Origin: Azospirillum sp. 412522
Lineage (GTDB): Bacteria; Pseudomonadota; Alphaproteobacteria; Azospirillales; Azospirillaceae
DNA length: 64,000 nucleotides
Direction: 5' to 3'
NCBI RefSeq assembly: GCF_019805165.1
Contig: NZ_RWIJ01000027.1
Location: 1 to 64,000, forward strand
In this document: piece by piece, positions 8,833 to 17,416 of the stretch
How positions within the stretch are numbered: the first letter of the stretch is position 1
How the letters are laid out: each line of letters starts with the position of its first letter
Notes under the pieces: generated by a model
What the model saw: only the letters and a program-made list of their open reading frames with translations
The model's database searches: none
What the model was told of the DNA's origin: nothing
Translations under genes and position numbers: made by a program

Positions 8833-9086
8833 CGCACCCCGCGCCCGGTTCGCCGCCCATCCACGGCGGCGGCCCTGTCCTTTTCAAACCCGCACAAGCT
8901 TTCCTGCTTCGGCCGATGGCGTGCTTGGGGATCTCCTCCCTCTCTCCCCGCTGAAAAACTGCAAGCCCGCCGCCGCGACCGGCCGCATGTCGACCGGATC
9001 GGTTCCGGCAGGCCGAAGCAGGGATTTTCCTCCCTCTCCTCATCTTCCCCGCGGTCCGGGCCATGGTCCGCTGCCAGGAGTTTCCG

Positions 9087-11006
9087 ATGCGGCAACCCTC
9101 CCGTCCTTTCCTGAAATCGATCGCCACGGTTTCGCTGAGCGGCACGCTTCCGGAGAAGCTGGAGGCGGCGACGGCGATCGGCTTCGACGGCGTCGAGATC
9201 TTCGAAAGCGATCTGCTGACCTTCGACGGTTCCCCCGCCGACGTCCGCCGCATCGCCGAGGGGCTGGGGCTGGAAATCACCATCTTCCAGCCCTTCCGCG
9301 ACTTCGAGGCGATGCCCGACCCGATCCGCGCCCGCAACATGGACCGCGCCGAACGCAAGTTCGACGTCATGCAGGCGCTCGGCACCGACCTCGTCCTGGT
9401 CTGTTCGAACATTCATCCGGCCGCCATGGACGACCCGCTTCGCGCCGCCGCCGACCTCGCCGAGATGGCCGAGCGGGCGCACCGCCGCGGCCTGCGCGTC
9501 GGCTACGAGGCGTTGGCCTGGGGCCGCCATGTCAACCGTTGGCGCCAGGCCTGGGACATCGTCCAGCGCGCCGACCATCCGGCGCTGGGGCTGATCGTGG
9601 ACAGCTTCCACACCCTGTCGCTGGAGGACGACTTCGCCGGCTTGGCCGAGCTTCCGGGCGAGAGGATCTTCTTCGTCCAGCTCGCCGATGCGCCGAAGCT
9701 GTCGATGGACGTGCTGTCCTGGAGCCGCCATTTCCGTAACTTCCCCGGCCAGGGCCAGCTTCCCGTCACCCCTTTCCTGAAGGCCGTGCTGGATTCGGGC
9801 TACAGCGGCCCGCTGTCGCTGGAGATCTTCAACGACGAATTCCGCGCCGCCCCTGCCCGGCTGACCGCGCTGGACGGACTGCGCTCCCTGATCCATGCGG
9901 AGGCGGAAGCCGGCTACGGTCCCGGCCTGCCCGAACCGCCGGTCTGCCATGGCGTCGAATTCCTGGAATTCGCGGTGGATGCCGCGGAGCATGACACGCT
10001 GGCCGCCCTGCTCGGCACGCTGGGCTTCCGCCATGCCGGCCGACACCGCTCGAAGGCGGTGGATCTCTACCGTCAGGGCGGCGTCAACCTCGTGCTGAAC
10101 AGCGAGCAGGATTCGGCGGCGTCGGAACATTTCCAGATGCATGGCGCTTCGGTCTGCGCCATGGCCTTCCGGGTCGACGATGCCCAGCGTGCGATGGCGA
10201 GAGCCGAGGCGCTGCGCTGCCTGTCCTGGCGCGAGCGGGTGGGAGAAGGCGAGCGCCGCATCCCGGCCCTGCGCGCGCCCGACGGCACCCTGATCTATCT
10301 GGTCGAGGACGGCGCGGCCGGCTCCAGCATCTGGGAGGACGACTTCCACCTGTTCCCGGAGGACGGCGGGACCGCCGGCGAAAGCTTCACCGGCATCGAC
10401 CATGTGGCGCAGGCGCTGCCCTTCGGGCGGATGGACAGCTTCGTGCTGTTCTACCGGAGCGTCTTCGGCTTCCTGCCGGACACGCTTTGGGAATTGCCCG
10501 ATCCCTACGGGTTGATCCGCAGCCGGGCGCTGGTCAGCCCGAACGCGCAGGCGACCTCGGGGGTGCGGCTGCCGCTGAACATCTCGGAGAGCCGGCGCAC
10601 GGCGACCGGGCGCTTCGTCAGCGCCACCGCCGGAGCGGGTGTCCATCATGTCGCCTTCGCCACCACCGACGCCGAGCGGCTGCTGGAGGAGCGGCTGGCG
10701 GCCGGTGCGCCCTTCCTGGCGATTCCCGCCAACTATTACGATGACCTCGCAGTCAAGCATCCGCTGGATGACGACGCCCTGGCGGCCCTGAGCCAGCGCG
10801 AGCTGCTGTACGATCGCGACGGACAAGGAGACGGGGGCGGCGAGTTCCTGCACGCCTACACCGACAGCTTCGAGGACCGCTTCTTCTTCGAGGTGGTGGA
10901 GCGGCGCGGCGGCTACCGCCAGTTCGGTGCCGTCAACGCGCCGGTCCGCATGGCCGTCCAGGCCCAGCTCCGCGAGGACCGCTGGCCGGCACGCTACCTC
11001 GACTGA
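9087..11006 (+). CDS. quiC: 3-dehydroshikimate dehydratase fused to an HPPD-like domain
   Basis: 639 residues with two domains. Residues 1 to about 285 form a sugar-phosphate isomerase/AP-endonuclease-2 TIM barrel, seen in FDGVEIFESD, YEALAWGRHVNRW, LIVDSFHTL and LSLEIFNDEF. Residues from about 295 onward form a 4-hydroxyphenylpyruvate-dioxygenase-like VOC half. The same fusion is known in bacterial dehydroshikimate dehydratases (QuiC1, QsuB). The N-domain makes protocatechuate from 3-dehydroshikimate; the role of the C-domain is less clear. The ATG at 9087 is chosen because CCAGGAG lies 8 bp before it, against an in-frame start at 9063. Protocatechuate ring-cleavage genes are not in the window. 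Confidence 0.88.
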   Translation: MRQPSRPFLKSIATVSLSGTLPEKLEAATAIGFDGVEIFESDLLTFDGSPADVRRIAEGLGLEITIFQPFRDFEAMPDPIRARNMDRAERKFDVMQALGTDLVLVCSNIHPAAMDDPLRAAADLAEMAERAHRRGLRVGYEALAWGRHVNRWRQAWDIVQRADHPALGLIVDSFHTLSLEDDFAGLAELPGERIFFVQLADAPKLSMDVLSWSRHFRNFPGQGQLPVTPFLKAVLDSGYSGPLSLEIFNDEFRAAPARLTALDGLRSLIHAEAEAGYGPGLPEPPVCHGVEFLEFAVDAAEHDTLAALLGTLGFRHAGRHRSKAVDLYRQGGVNLVLNSEQDSAASEHFQMHGASVCAMAFRVDDAQRAMARAEALRCLSWRERVGEGERRIPALRAPDGTLIYLVEDGAAGSSIWEDDFHLFPEDGGTAGESFTGIDHVAQALPFGRMDSFVLFYRSVFGFLPDTLWELPDPYGLIRSRALVSPNAQATSGVRLPLNISESRRTATGRFVSATAGAGVHHVAFATTDAERLLEERLAAGAPFLAIPANYYDDLAVKHPLDDDALAALSQRELLYDRDGQGDGGGEFLHAYTDSFEDRFFFEVVERRGGYRQFGAVNAPVRMAVQAQLREDRWPARYLD

Positions 11007-11158
11007 ATCGGGGAGGCTCCGCCCGCCGCGTCGGCGTCCTGCTGCCGCTCCCGGCGGGTGTCCGCCTCTCCACCTCGGCCTTCATCCACACGCATGACCA
11101 TGGACGCATCAATGACGGGCACGGACTCTCGAAGCCGCATGACGGCCGGCAGGCGGGC

Positions 11159-11992
11159 ATGATCACCGGCCGCACCACGATCATCGCCCATCTGGGTTAC
11201 CCGACCTTCGGGTTCAAAGCTCCGATGATCTACAATCCCTGGTTCGAGGCGAAGGGGATCGATGCGGCGGTCGTCCCGATCGGCGTCGAACCCCCCTTCT
11301 ATCCGGACCTGATCCGCTCGCTGTTCCGCACCACGAACGTGCATGGCGCGCTCGTCACCATGCCGCACAAGGTCACGACGGCCGGTCTGGTGGACGAGGT
11401 GACGACCACGGGCAGGATCGCCGGTGCCTGCAACGCCATCCTGCGCCGCCCGGACGGCTCGCTGCTGGGCGACATGTTCGATGGTGCCGGCTTCGTGCGC
11501 GGCGTCGAGCGCAAAGGCAAGCGCCTTGCCGGTGCGCGCGCTCTGGTCGTGGGAGCGGGTGGGGTCGGTTCCGCCATCGCCGCATCCCTGGCGGCGGCGG
11601 ACGTATCCGCTATCGGCCTGTTCGATGCTTCGGCCGCTTCCGCGGAGGCGCTGGGCGACCGCCTCCGGGAGCATTACCCGGCGCTGGAGATTCGCACGGG
11701 ATCCAAGGATCCGGACGGCTACGACCTGGTCGTGAACGCGACCCCGCTCGGCATGAATGACGGCGATCCCTTGCCGGTCGATGTGGAGCGGATCGCTCCG
11801 ACCGCATTCGTCGGCGAGGTCGTCATGAAAGAGGAATTCACGCCATTCCTGCGGGCGGCCAGAGCGAAAGGCTGCAGCGTTCAAGTCGGCGCGGACATGC
11901 TTTTCGAAATGATTCCCGCCTATCTGGAGTTCTTCGGCTTCGGAGACGGCACTCCAGAAGAGCTTCGCCAAGTATCAAAGCTAAAATACTGA
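11159..11992 (+). CDS. Shikimate-dehydrogenase-like oxidoreductase, noncanonical
   Basis: 277 residues. The catalytic Lys71 (TMPHK) and Asp108 (GDMFDGAGF) and the GAGGVGSA nucleotide loop at about 132-139 are present. The motif that normally binds the substrate carboxylate through two serines (HSxSP) reads GFKAP here. The protein is therefore an AroE paralogue with an altered pocket, like the SDH-like or AroE-like branches. It probably oxidises a quinate/shikimate-related compound, and the substrate is open. It is the second family member in the cluster, 7 kb from the first, and closes the quinate/shikimate block. Confidence 0.75.
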   Translation: MITGRTTIIAHLGYPTFGFKAPMIYNPWFEAKGIDAAVVPIGVEPPFYPDLIRSLFRTTNVHGALVTMPHKVTTAGLVDEVTTTGRIAGACNAILRRPDGSLLGDMFDGAGFVRGVERKGKRLAGARALVVGAGGVGSAIAASLAAADVSAIGLFDASAASAEALGDRLREHYPALEIRTGSKDPDGYDLVVNATPLGMNDGDPLPVDVERIAPTAFVGEVVMKEEFTPFLRAARAKGCSVQVGADMLFEMIPAYLEFFGFGDGTPEELRQVSKLKY

Positions 11993-12160
11993 ACCAGTTC
12001 CAGCACCGATAACACGGAAAATTCTCCATTGCATTCTTCAATAGCGTTCATTGCCGGGTGCTCATGGTCAAGAAGCATCCTGGCCAAGTAGCTTGATCCC
12101 AACGTCACAGCCGGCAGCGATTCGGCCGGCAACGGCCCAGCCGGAATTGGAGAGGAAACG

Positions 12161-13102
12161 ATGAAGGTTTGCATCGTCGGCGCGGGCGCGCTGGGTTCGA
12201 CGATTGGCGGGACCCTGGCGGCAGGTGGCTGCGACGTCTGCCTGATCGACAGCCATGGCGCGCATGTGGACGCGATCAATCGGTCCGGGCTGCGCATTCT
12301 GGAAGGCGACAGGGAGCGCACGGTCGCCGTCGGCGCCCGGAAGAGCGCCGAAGGGCTGGGGCCGGTCGATCTCGTCATCGTGCTGGTGAAGTCCTTCCAC
12401 ACCGAGGCGGCGGTCGCCGCCGCGGCCCCGGCGATCGGCCCGGAGACGCTCGTCATGTCCCTGCAGAACGGGCTTGGACATGAGGACATCATCGCCGGGG
12501 TGGTCGGGCGCGGGCGGGTCCTTGCCGGCAAGACCTATGTCGGCGGGGTGTTCCTCGGACCGGGCCATGTCCGCAGCGGCGTTGCCGGCAAGGAGACGGT
12601 GATCGGCGAACTGGACGGCGGCAGCTCGGAGCGCGTGGAGCGGATCGCCGCGGCCATGAACGCCGCCGGGCTGCTGACGATCGTCAGTCCGAACATCATG
12701 GGCACCATGTGGGACAAGCTGCTGATCAACGTGGCGGGCGGGGCGCTGACCGCCATCACGCGCCTGACCTATGGCGGGCTGTACAGCCTGCCGGTTCTGG
12801 AGGAGTGCGCGCTGGCCGCGGTCGCCGAGGCGATGGCCGTTGCCCGGGCGGGCGGCGTGCAGCTGTCCATGACCGATCCGCGGGAAGCCTGGGACAAGGC
12901 CTCCGCCGGTCTGCCGGCGGAATTCAAGACCTCGATGCTTCAAAGCCTGTCCAAGGGAGAGGCGACGGAAGTGGATTTCATCCACGGCTCCGTCGTGCGT
13001 TGGGGCGCGCGCTGCGGCGTGCCCACGCCGGTCAACAGCACCCTGGTCGCCTGCGTCAAGGGGATCGAGTACGCGGCGACCGACTATCCCGGCAAGGCGT
13101 GA
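12161..13102 (+). CDS. Ketopantoate reductase family protein (ApbA/PanE)
   Basis: 313 residues. The N-terminal GAGALGS motif (residues 8-14) binds NADPH. Lys186 in MWDKLL and Glu270 in SKGEATEVDF are the family's catalytic Lys and Glu. The family reduces 2-dehydropantoate to pantoate. Many genomes carry several paralogues that act on other 2-oxo acids, and this one sits in a catabolic block next to an oxidoreductase gene. It is therefore safer to call it PanE-like. GGAGAGGAAACG precedes the ATG. Confidence 0.82.
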   Translation: MKVCIVGAGALGSTIGGTLAAGGCDVCLIDSHGAHVDAINRSGLRILEGDRERTVAVGARKSAEGLGPVDLVIVLVKSFHTEAAVAAAAPAIGPETLVMSLQNGLGHEDIIAGVVGRGRVLAGKTYVGGVFLGPGHVRSGVAGKETVIGELDGGSSERVERIAAAMNAAGLLTIVSPNIMGTMWDKLLINVAGGALTAITRLTYGGLYSLPVLEECALAAVAEAMAVARAGGVQLSMTDPREAWDKASAGLPAEFKTSMLQSLSKGEATEVDFIHGSVVRWGARCGVPTPVNSTLVACVKGIEYAATDYPGKA

Positions 13103-13143
13103 CGAGAAGCGTAGCGACCTCGTCGAAGAGAGGATTGAACAGG

Positions 13144-14193
13144 ATGGCGCAGCGCAACGACACCCCGGTCAGGCTGGCCGTTCTCGGGGCGGGCCTGATC
13201 GGCAAGCGGCACGTCGATCATGTATTGAACGAGGACTGCGCCGAGTTGATGGCGATCGTCGATCCATCGGGCGCCGGCAAGGCCCTAGCGGCGGAAAAGG
13301 GCACGGGCTGGTACCCGGACTTCGCCACCATGATCCGGCGGGAGCGGCCGGACGGGGTCATCATCTCCACGCCGAACCAGATGCATGTCGCCAACGGACT
13401 CGAAGCCGTCGCGGCCGGCGTGCCGGCCCTGGTGGAGAAACCGCTGGCGGATGACGTGGCGGCCGCGACCACCCTGGTCGAGGCGGCGGAGAAGGCCGGC
13501 GTGGCGCTGATGACCGGGCACCATCGCCGGCACAACCCGATGATCCGGCAAGCGAAGGCGGCGATCGCCTCGGGCCGGCTGGGCCAGCTCGTCTCCGTCC
13601 ATGGCAGTTGCTGGTTCTACAAGCCGGATGATTACTTCGATCTCCCGTGGCGACGGGAGAAGGGTGCGGGGCCGGTGTTCCTGAACCTGATCCACGACGT
13701 CGACCTGCTGCGCTATCTCTGTGGCGAGGTGGTCGAGGTCCAGGCCATGGAAAGCAACGCCCTGCGTGGCAACGCGGTGGAGGAGACGGCGGTCATCCTG
13801 CTGCGCTTCGCCAGCGGCGTGCTGGGCACCGTGAACGTGTCCGACAAGATCGTGGCGCCCTGGAGCTGGGAGTTCACCGCTGGCGAGAACCCGGCCTACA
13901 CGCACACACAGGAGACCTGCTACATGATCGGCGGGACCCTGGGCTCGCTGACCGTCCCCTATCTCGATCTCTGGCACAACCCGACCAAGCCGAGCTGGTG
14001 GGAACCGATCGTGCGGGAACGGCTGCCGGTCGAATACAAGGACCCGCTGGGCCTGCAGGTGAGAAACCTGTGCGAGGTGGTGCGCGGCACGGCCAAGCCG
14101 GTCGTGTCGGGGCGCGAAGGGCTGGAAACGCTGAAAGTCATCGAAGCGGTGAAGCAGGCGGCGGTGACCGGACGGCCGGTGCGGACAAGCTGA
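13144..14193 (+). CDS. Gfo/Idh/MocA-family oxidoreductase
   Basis: 349 residues. An N-terminal Rossmann fold begins LAVLGAGLIGKRHVDHVL. The family's EKPLADD motif, whose Lys is catalytic, is clear, followed by the C-terminal alpha/beta domain with NLIHDVDLLRYLCGEV, which supplies the second catalytic region. Such enzymes oxidise or reduce inositols, sugars and cyclitols with NAD(P). It starts 41 bp after the PanE-like gene, suggesting co-transcription. A cyclitol-like or sugar-acid substrate would suit the neighbourhood but is not shown. Confidence 0.85.
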   Translation: MAQRNDTPVRLAVLGAGLIGKRHVDHVLNEDCAELMAIVDPSGAGKALAAEKGTGWYPDFATMIRRERPDGVIISTPNQMHVANGLEAVAAGVPALVEKPLADDVAAATTLVEAAEKAGVALMTGHHRRHNPMIRQAKAAIASGRLGQLVSVHGSCWFYKPDDYFDLPWRREKGAGPVFLNLIHDVDLLRYLCGEVVEVQAMESNALRGNAVEETAVILLRFASGVLGTVNVSDKIVAPWSWEFTAGENPAYTHTQETCYMIGGTLGSLTVPYLDLWHNPTKPSWWEPIVRERLPVEYKDPLGLQVRNLCEVVRGTAKPVVSGREGLETLKVIEAVKQAAVTGRPVRTS

Positions 14194-14254
14194 AGGCACC
14201 GTCAGGAAGAGGGCGCCAGGGAAATAGAGGGAGGATGGCGGACGGGATTGTCGC

Positions 14255-14620
14255 CGCATTGATCTTGTGAACCGCGCCAAGCTTGTCGAAAAGAGCGGGC
14301 GCCGTGTCGTGGCGGCCTTCATCGCCACCGCCTTCGCACAGGACGATGCGGCATTCGCCCGAACCCGGTGGCGGCAAGTGGCCGATCAAGTTCGGGCCAT
14401 GCTGCCGAAGCTGGCGGCGCTGATGGATGGCGAGATCAAGCGACGCACCGAGGTCGTGGGTATATTTCCGAACGAGGAAGGGATTACGCACCTCATCGGC
14501 GCCATCCTCTTGGAGCAGAATGACGAATGGGCCGTTCAGCGGGCACGCTATACGGTGCTGGAAATAATCGCCCCTCTCGGCGACGATCCCATCGTCACCC
14601 TGCCCGCTGTGGATGCCTGA
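14255..14620 (+). pseudogene. IS256-family transposase remnant with internal deletion
   Basis: The frame reads the C-terminal part of a Mutator/IS256 transposase: an AFAQDDAAFARTRWRQVADQ segment, then PKLAALMD, then GEIKRRTEVVGIFPNEEG and LLEQNDEWAVQRARY. Between PKLAALMD and GEIKRRT the family normally has some 30-40 more residues, with the YMxFPxxHW and NPLERLN region holding the last catalytic acid. That part is missing in frame. The N-terminal two thirds are also absent. It is inactive and has no plain terminal repeats. Confidence 0.72.
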
Positions 14621-14854
14621 CAATCCCCGCCAGTTCAGCCGGAGAACCGGATGAGCAAACAAGCTCCTACACCACGCCTCGGGACACGACCCACGATCGG
14701 CGAGCCGCCATCACTCCCGTGATATCGCGGTCTCAAGGCATCCGTGGCCGAGTTGCGCCACCCATCACGGTCGGTGCCAACGAGTTGACGATGCCCCGCC
14801 GACAGCTCACCCGCAAATTTCGTGCAGCAACCGCCGCCACGATGTTTGGCAGCG

Positions 14855-16072
14855 TCACTTGCCGGCCGTCATCGCGGCGCCCCTTTCCGAATGACGGATG
14901 TGCTGAACCATGGAATGCAGATATGGAGACATGTGTTCGAACATACTCTTGTAGCCGCCGCAGAGATGATTGTGCCAATGGTCGTCAACGCGGTGGATGC
15001 GGTGTTTCGGACATCCCCCATGGCAGGCGAACCGCCATTCGCATTGTAGGCAGTTGCGCGGAAGATCGGCCTTCGCCATGCCGAATGCGCGCTGCTGCCG
15101 GCTTTCGACCAGCGAAGCGAGGCTATGCTTGCGGATGTTGCCGAGCTTGTTCGCGGGATAGACATAGTGGTCGCAGGAATAGATGTCCCCATTCAACTCG
15201 ATGACCAGGCCGAAGCCGCAAGTCGCCTGCATGACACATAGACTGGGCTTCTCGCCCAGCCACGCGGCAAGGGCATTCTCGAACAACTGCACATGGACGC
15301 GACCAACATCCTGTCGGACCCACTCGTCGAAAACCCCGATCATGAAGCGACCGTAGTCCTCTCCTGAAACCGACCAGTCGGTGACACCAACCGTCACGTC
15401 GTCCGACTGAGGATGGGCGAGTTCGCCGGAGTCCCTCCCGCAGGCCCGCCGTTCGACAGCGGGGATGAATTGGACGAAGGTCGTACCAAGGTCGCGCGTC
15501 AGGTAGCGATAGACCTCAACCGGATGCTTGGCCGTAGTCGAATTTACGACGGCAAGAATATTATACTCGACTCCGAATTTCTTGAGACGGTCCAACGCAC
15601 TCACCACGCGGTCGGAAACACCGGCGCCATTCCTCAGCTTCCGGTGGCGGTCATGAAGCTCCGGCGGGCCATCGATCGACAGCCCGACAAGAAATCCCTT
15701 GTCCGACAAGAACGTGGCAAAGGCGTCATCGATGAGCAGCCCATTGGTCTGCAGTGAGTTCCTGATAACCCTGCCCTTGCCATACTTTGCCTGAAGCGCA
15801 AGCGCCCTCTCGAAAAAGGCGATACCGGCGATCGTCGGCTCGCCTCCTTGCCACATGAACTCGACTTCACGCGCCGGCGTCGCATCTATATAGCTTCTAA
15901 CGTAGGCCTCGAGTATTTCATCGCTCATATGCCGCTGCGGCGCAGAAGACCTCAGCGTACCTTCTTCTTTATCAAGGTAAAAACAATAATCACAGGCGAT
16001 ATTGCATCGGTAGCCGGTCGGCTTAGCCATCAGATGAAATGGACGACGTGCTTTCCGGCGTGTGCCTAACAT
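14855..16072 (-). CDS. Anaerobic sulfatase-maturating enzyme (radical SAM/SPASM)
   Basis: About 405 residues. The radical SAM cluster motif CxxxCxxC is at residues 23-30 (CNIACDYC), followed by the GGEPT motif. The C-terminal SPASM region has further cysteines (CGFGLVIELNGDIYSC, CLQCEWRFACHGGC) for two auxiliary Fe-S clusters. The enzyme oxidises the active-site Cys or Ser of a sulfatase to formylglycine without oxygen. Its target is very likely the Cys-type sulfatase encoded at 17.4-18.9 kb on the same strand. The ATG at 16072 with GGGCGAGG before it is preferred to a TTG at 16096. Confidence 0.88.
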   Translation of the reverse strand: MLGTRRKARRPFHLMAKPTGYRCNIACDYCFYLDKEEGTLRSSAPQRHMSDEILEAYVRSYIDATPAREVEFMWQGGEPTIAGIAFFERALALQAKYGKGRVIRNSLQTNGLLIDDAFATFLSDKGFLVGLSIDGPPELHDRHRKLRNGAGVSDRVVSALDRLKKFGVEYNILAVVNSTTAKHPVEVYRYLTRDLGTTFVQFIPAVERRACGRDSGELAHPQSDDVTVGVTDWSVSGEDYGRFMIGVFDEWVRQDVGRVHVQLFENALAAWLGEKPSLCVMQATCGFGLVIELNGDIYSCDHYVYPANKLGNIRKHSLASLVESRQQRAFGMAKADLPRNCLQCEWRFACHGGCPKHRIHRVDDHWHNHLCGGYKSMFEHMSPYLHSMVQHIRHSERGAAMTAGK

Positions 16073-16509
16073 TTCCTCGCCCCATCCCCACACCAAGTAT
16101 CGAAAGACGGAAAGTCACGGCTACGGCCATGCCCGTTTCCCGATGCGCATCGTTTCATGTCGTTTCGGTTGAGGCGTGAACCCCAATCTCCAGCCAGCAG
16201 CTCGCCGGCAAAAAAGGCAAAGACCTCGCGCAGTTACATCGAGCGCGCCAAGCCCGGAGAACAGGGCGACCGGGAGACGGGAAGCAAGGCCCTGCGCCGC
16301 TGGACGGGATGCATCGGACACCGGGATAGCGACAGGCACGACGGCGCGCTCATGGCTGCCCACTTTGTTCCGCAGCAACTTGATTGCCGCCCAAAGCGGG
16401 AGTCCCGGCCGTCGTCTATAGATGGAGGGGCTCGGAAATGCTGTGAAACGATAAGGTTTGCACCATCGCCCAGGATGGCCCAAGCGTCGCCTTATCCGGG
16501 CAAACCTGC
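16073..16509. other. Gap between maturase and DUF202 genes
   Basis: This 437-bp stretch lies upstream of the maturase gene on the minus strand. Open frames cross it on both strands, but none shows a domain or a convincing ribosome site. It probably holds the maturase promoter, although no clear -35/-10 pair was picked out. Confidence 0.3.
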
Positions 16510-16869
16510 TCAAGGAGAAATGACCTGCAAAACGATTCTGGAAATATGGGGAAAGCCAGCGATGCTGCTGGCGCAGAACGCCACGAGAGCGATTGCGGAT
16601 GGCAATTCGAACGAGAGATGGCTGCGGTGGGAAACGATTTCGGAACCGACGACGCGGCGGCTCCGGGCCATGCGGTACACGGTGAAGATGAAAATCAGGA
16701 GAGTTAATAGAGCCAGTGCCAGAAAAGCATTCTGTTCCCTCAGGCGCAGTCGTAGAACGATCAACAGAATCGTGCACATACCGGCAAACGTCCTGAACCA
16801 TGCCAGAGACGTCCTTTCCATTTGAAGACCAGAATCTCTATTTGAAGTTGTTGAGACGTTTTCAGACAT
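16510..16869 (-). CDS. DUF202 membrane protein, second of a pair
   Basis: About 119 residues. The DUF202 signature GLQMERTSLAWFRT is followed by three hydrophobic segments, so this is a small inner-membrane protein like E. coli YidG/YidH. The start ATG lies inside the end of the upstream gene, whose stop is at 16862-16864, so the two overlap by 8 bp and are probably translationally coupled. An in-frame start at 16890 is possible but less attractive. No biochemical role is established for the family. Its place between a sulfatase gene and the sulfatase maturase gene is notable. Confidence 0.75.
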   Translation of the reverse strand: MSENVSTTSNRDSGLQMERTSLAWFRTFAGMCTILLIVLRLRLREQNAFLALALLTLLIFIFTVYRMARSRRVVGSEIVSHRSHLSFELPSAIALVAFCASSIAGFPHISRIVLQVISP

Positions 16870-17206
16870 TTGACATATTCCATATGACAATGCAAATGAT
16901 GACGCCCATCGTAAAGCTCACGATCCTCTGCGCTGGCGTGTATTGCAGGTCGCTGTTCAGCCGCATCGCTTTCTCGTTGCCTTGCCAGCGCCAATATCCG
17001 TAAACGGCGAGCGCCAACGAGCAGAGATACAGGACAAGCGCGAGATTTTCGCGGATGGTCGTTGTTCCGATGTTCACAAGTCCCTGATCGAGGGCTACCC
17101 CGCCGGCCAGGAAGCCGAGCGATGTGCGGATCCATGCAAGGAACGTGCGCTCGTTTGCCAGCGTAAACCGGTAATCAGGAGCCTTGCCAATTTCTGACAT
17201 CTTCAT
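16862..17206 (-). CDS. yidH: DUF202 membrane protein (YidH-like), first of a pair
   Basis: 114 residues with the DUF202 motif FTLANERTFLAWIRTSLGF at about residues 14-32 and three predicted membrane helices, matching E. coli YidH in length and layout. It is the first of two adjacent DUF202 genes. Two possible ATG codons lie six bases apart (17206 and 17200), with no strong ribosome site. The function is unknown. The E. coli yidG/yidH genes also sit beside a sulfatase and its maturase gene (yidJ/yidF), which makes this arrangement look conserved. Confidence 0.78.
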   Translation of the reverse strand: MKMSEIGKAPDYRFTLANERTFLAWIRTSLGFLAGGVALDQGLVNIGTTTIRENLALVLYLCSLALAVYGYWRWQGNEKAMRLNSDLQYTPAQRIVSFTMGVIICIVIWNMSNV

Positions 17207-17416
17207 TTTGGAATGCCTGACGGATTTTCAGCGCGTGTCTTTGTTGCTGTTGGCCTGGAGATCCCCGCGCAGGGCGCATCCCCAGCATGCTTCGGCTTCT
17301 CGTCATACGACGCGGTGAGGAAACGACCGGCTGCCGTGGCAGCCCGGGCGACCGAAGGCGACCTGTCCGGAAGCCCGCGGTTCCCTCGCCGGGGATGGCG
17401 CGATGAACGATTGCTG

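Noticed and set aside
8769..10853. 694-codon open frame on the minus strand
   Set aside because: Antisense of the dehydroshikimate dehydratase gene, whose sense frame has clear domains.
16121..16801. Minus-strand frame of 226 codons across the DUF202 gene and the gap
   Set aside because: It overlaps the DUF202 gene in another frame and has Pro/Arg-rich composition with no family motif.
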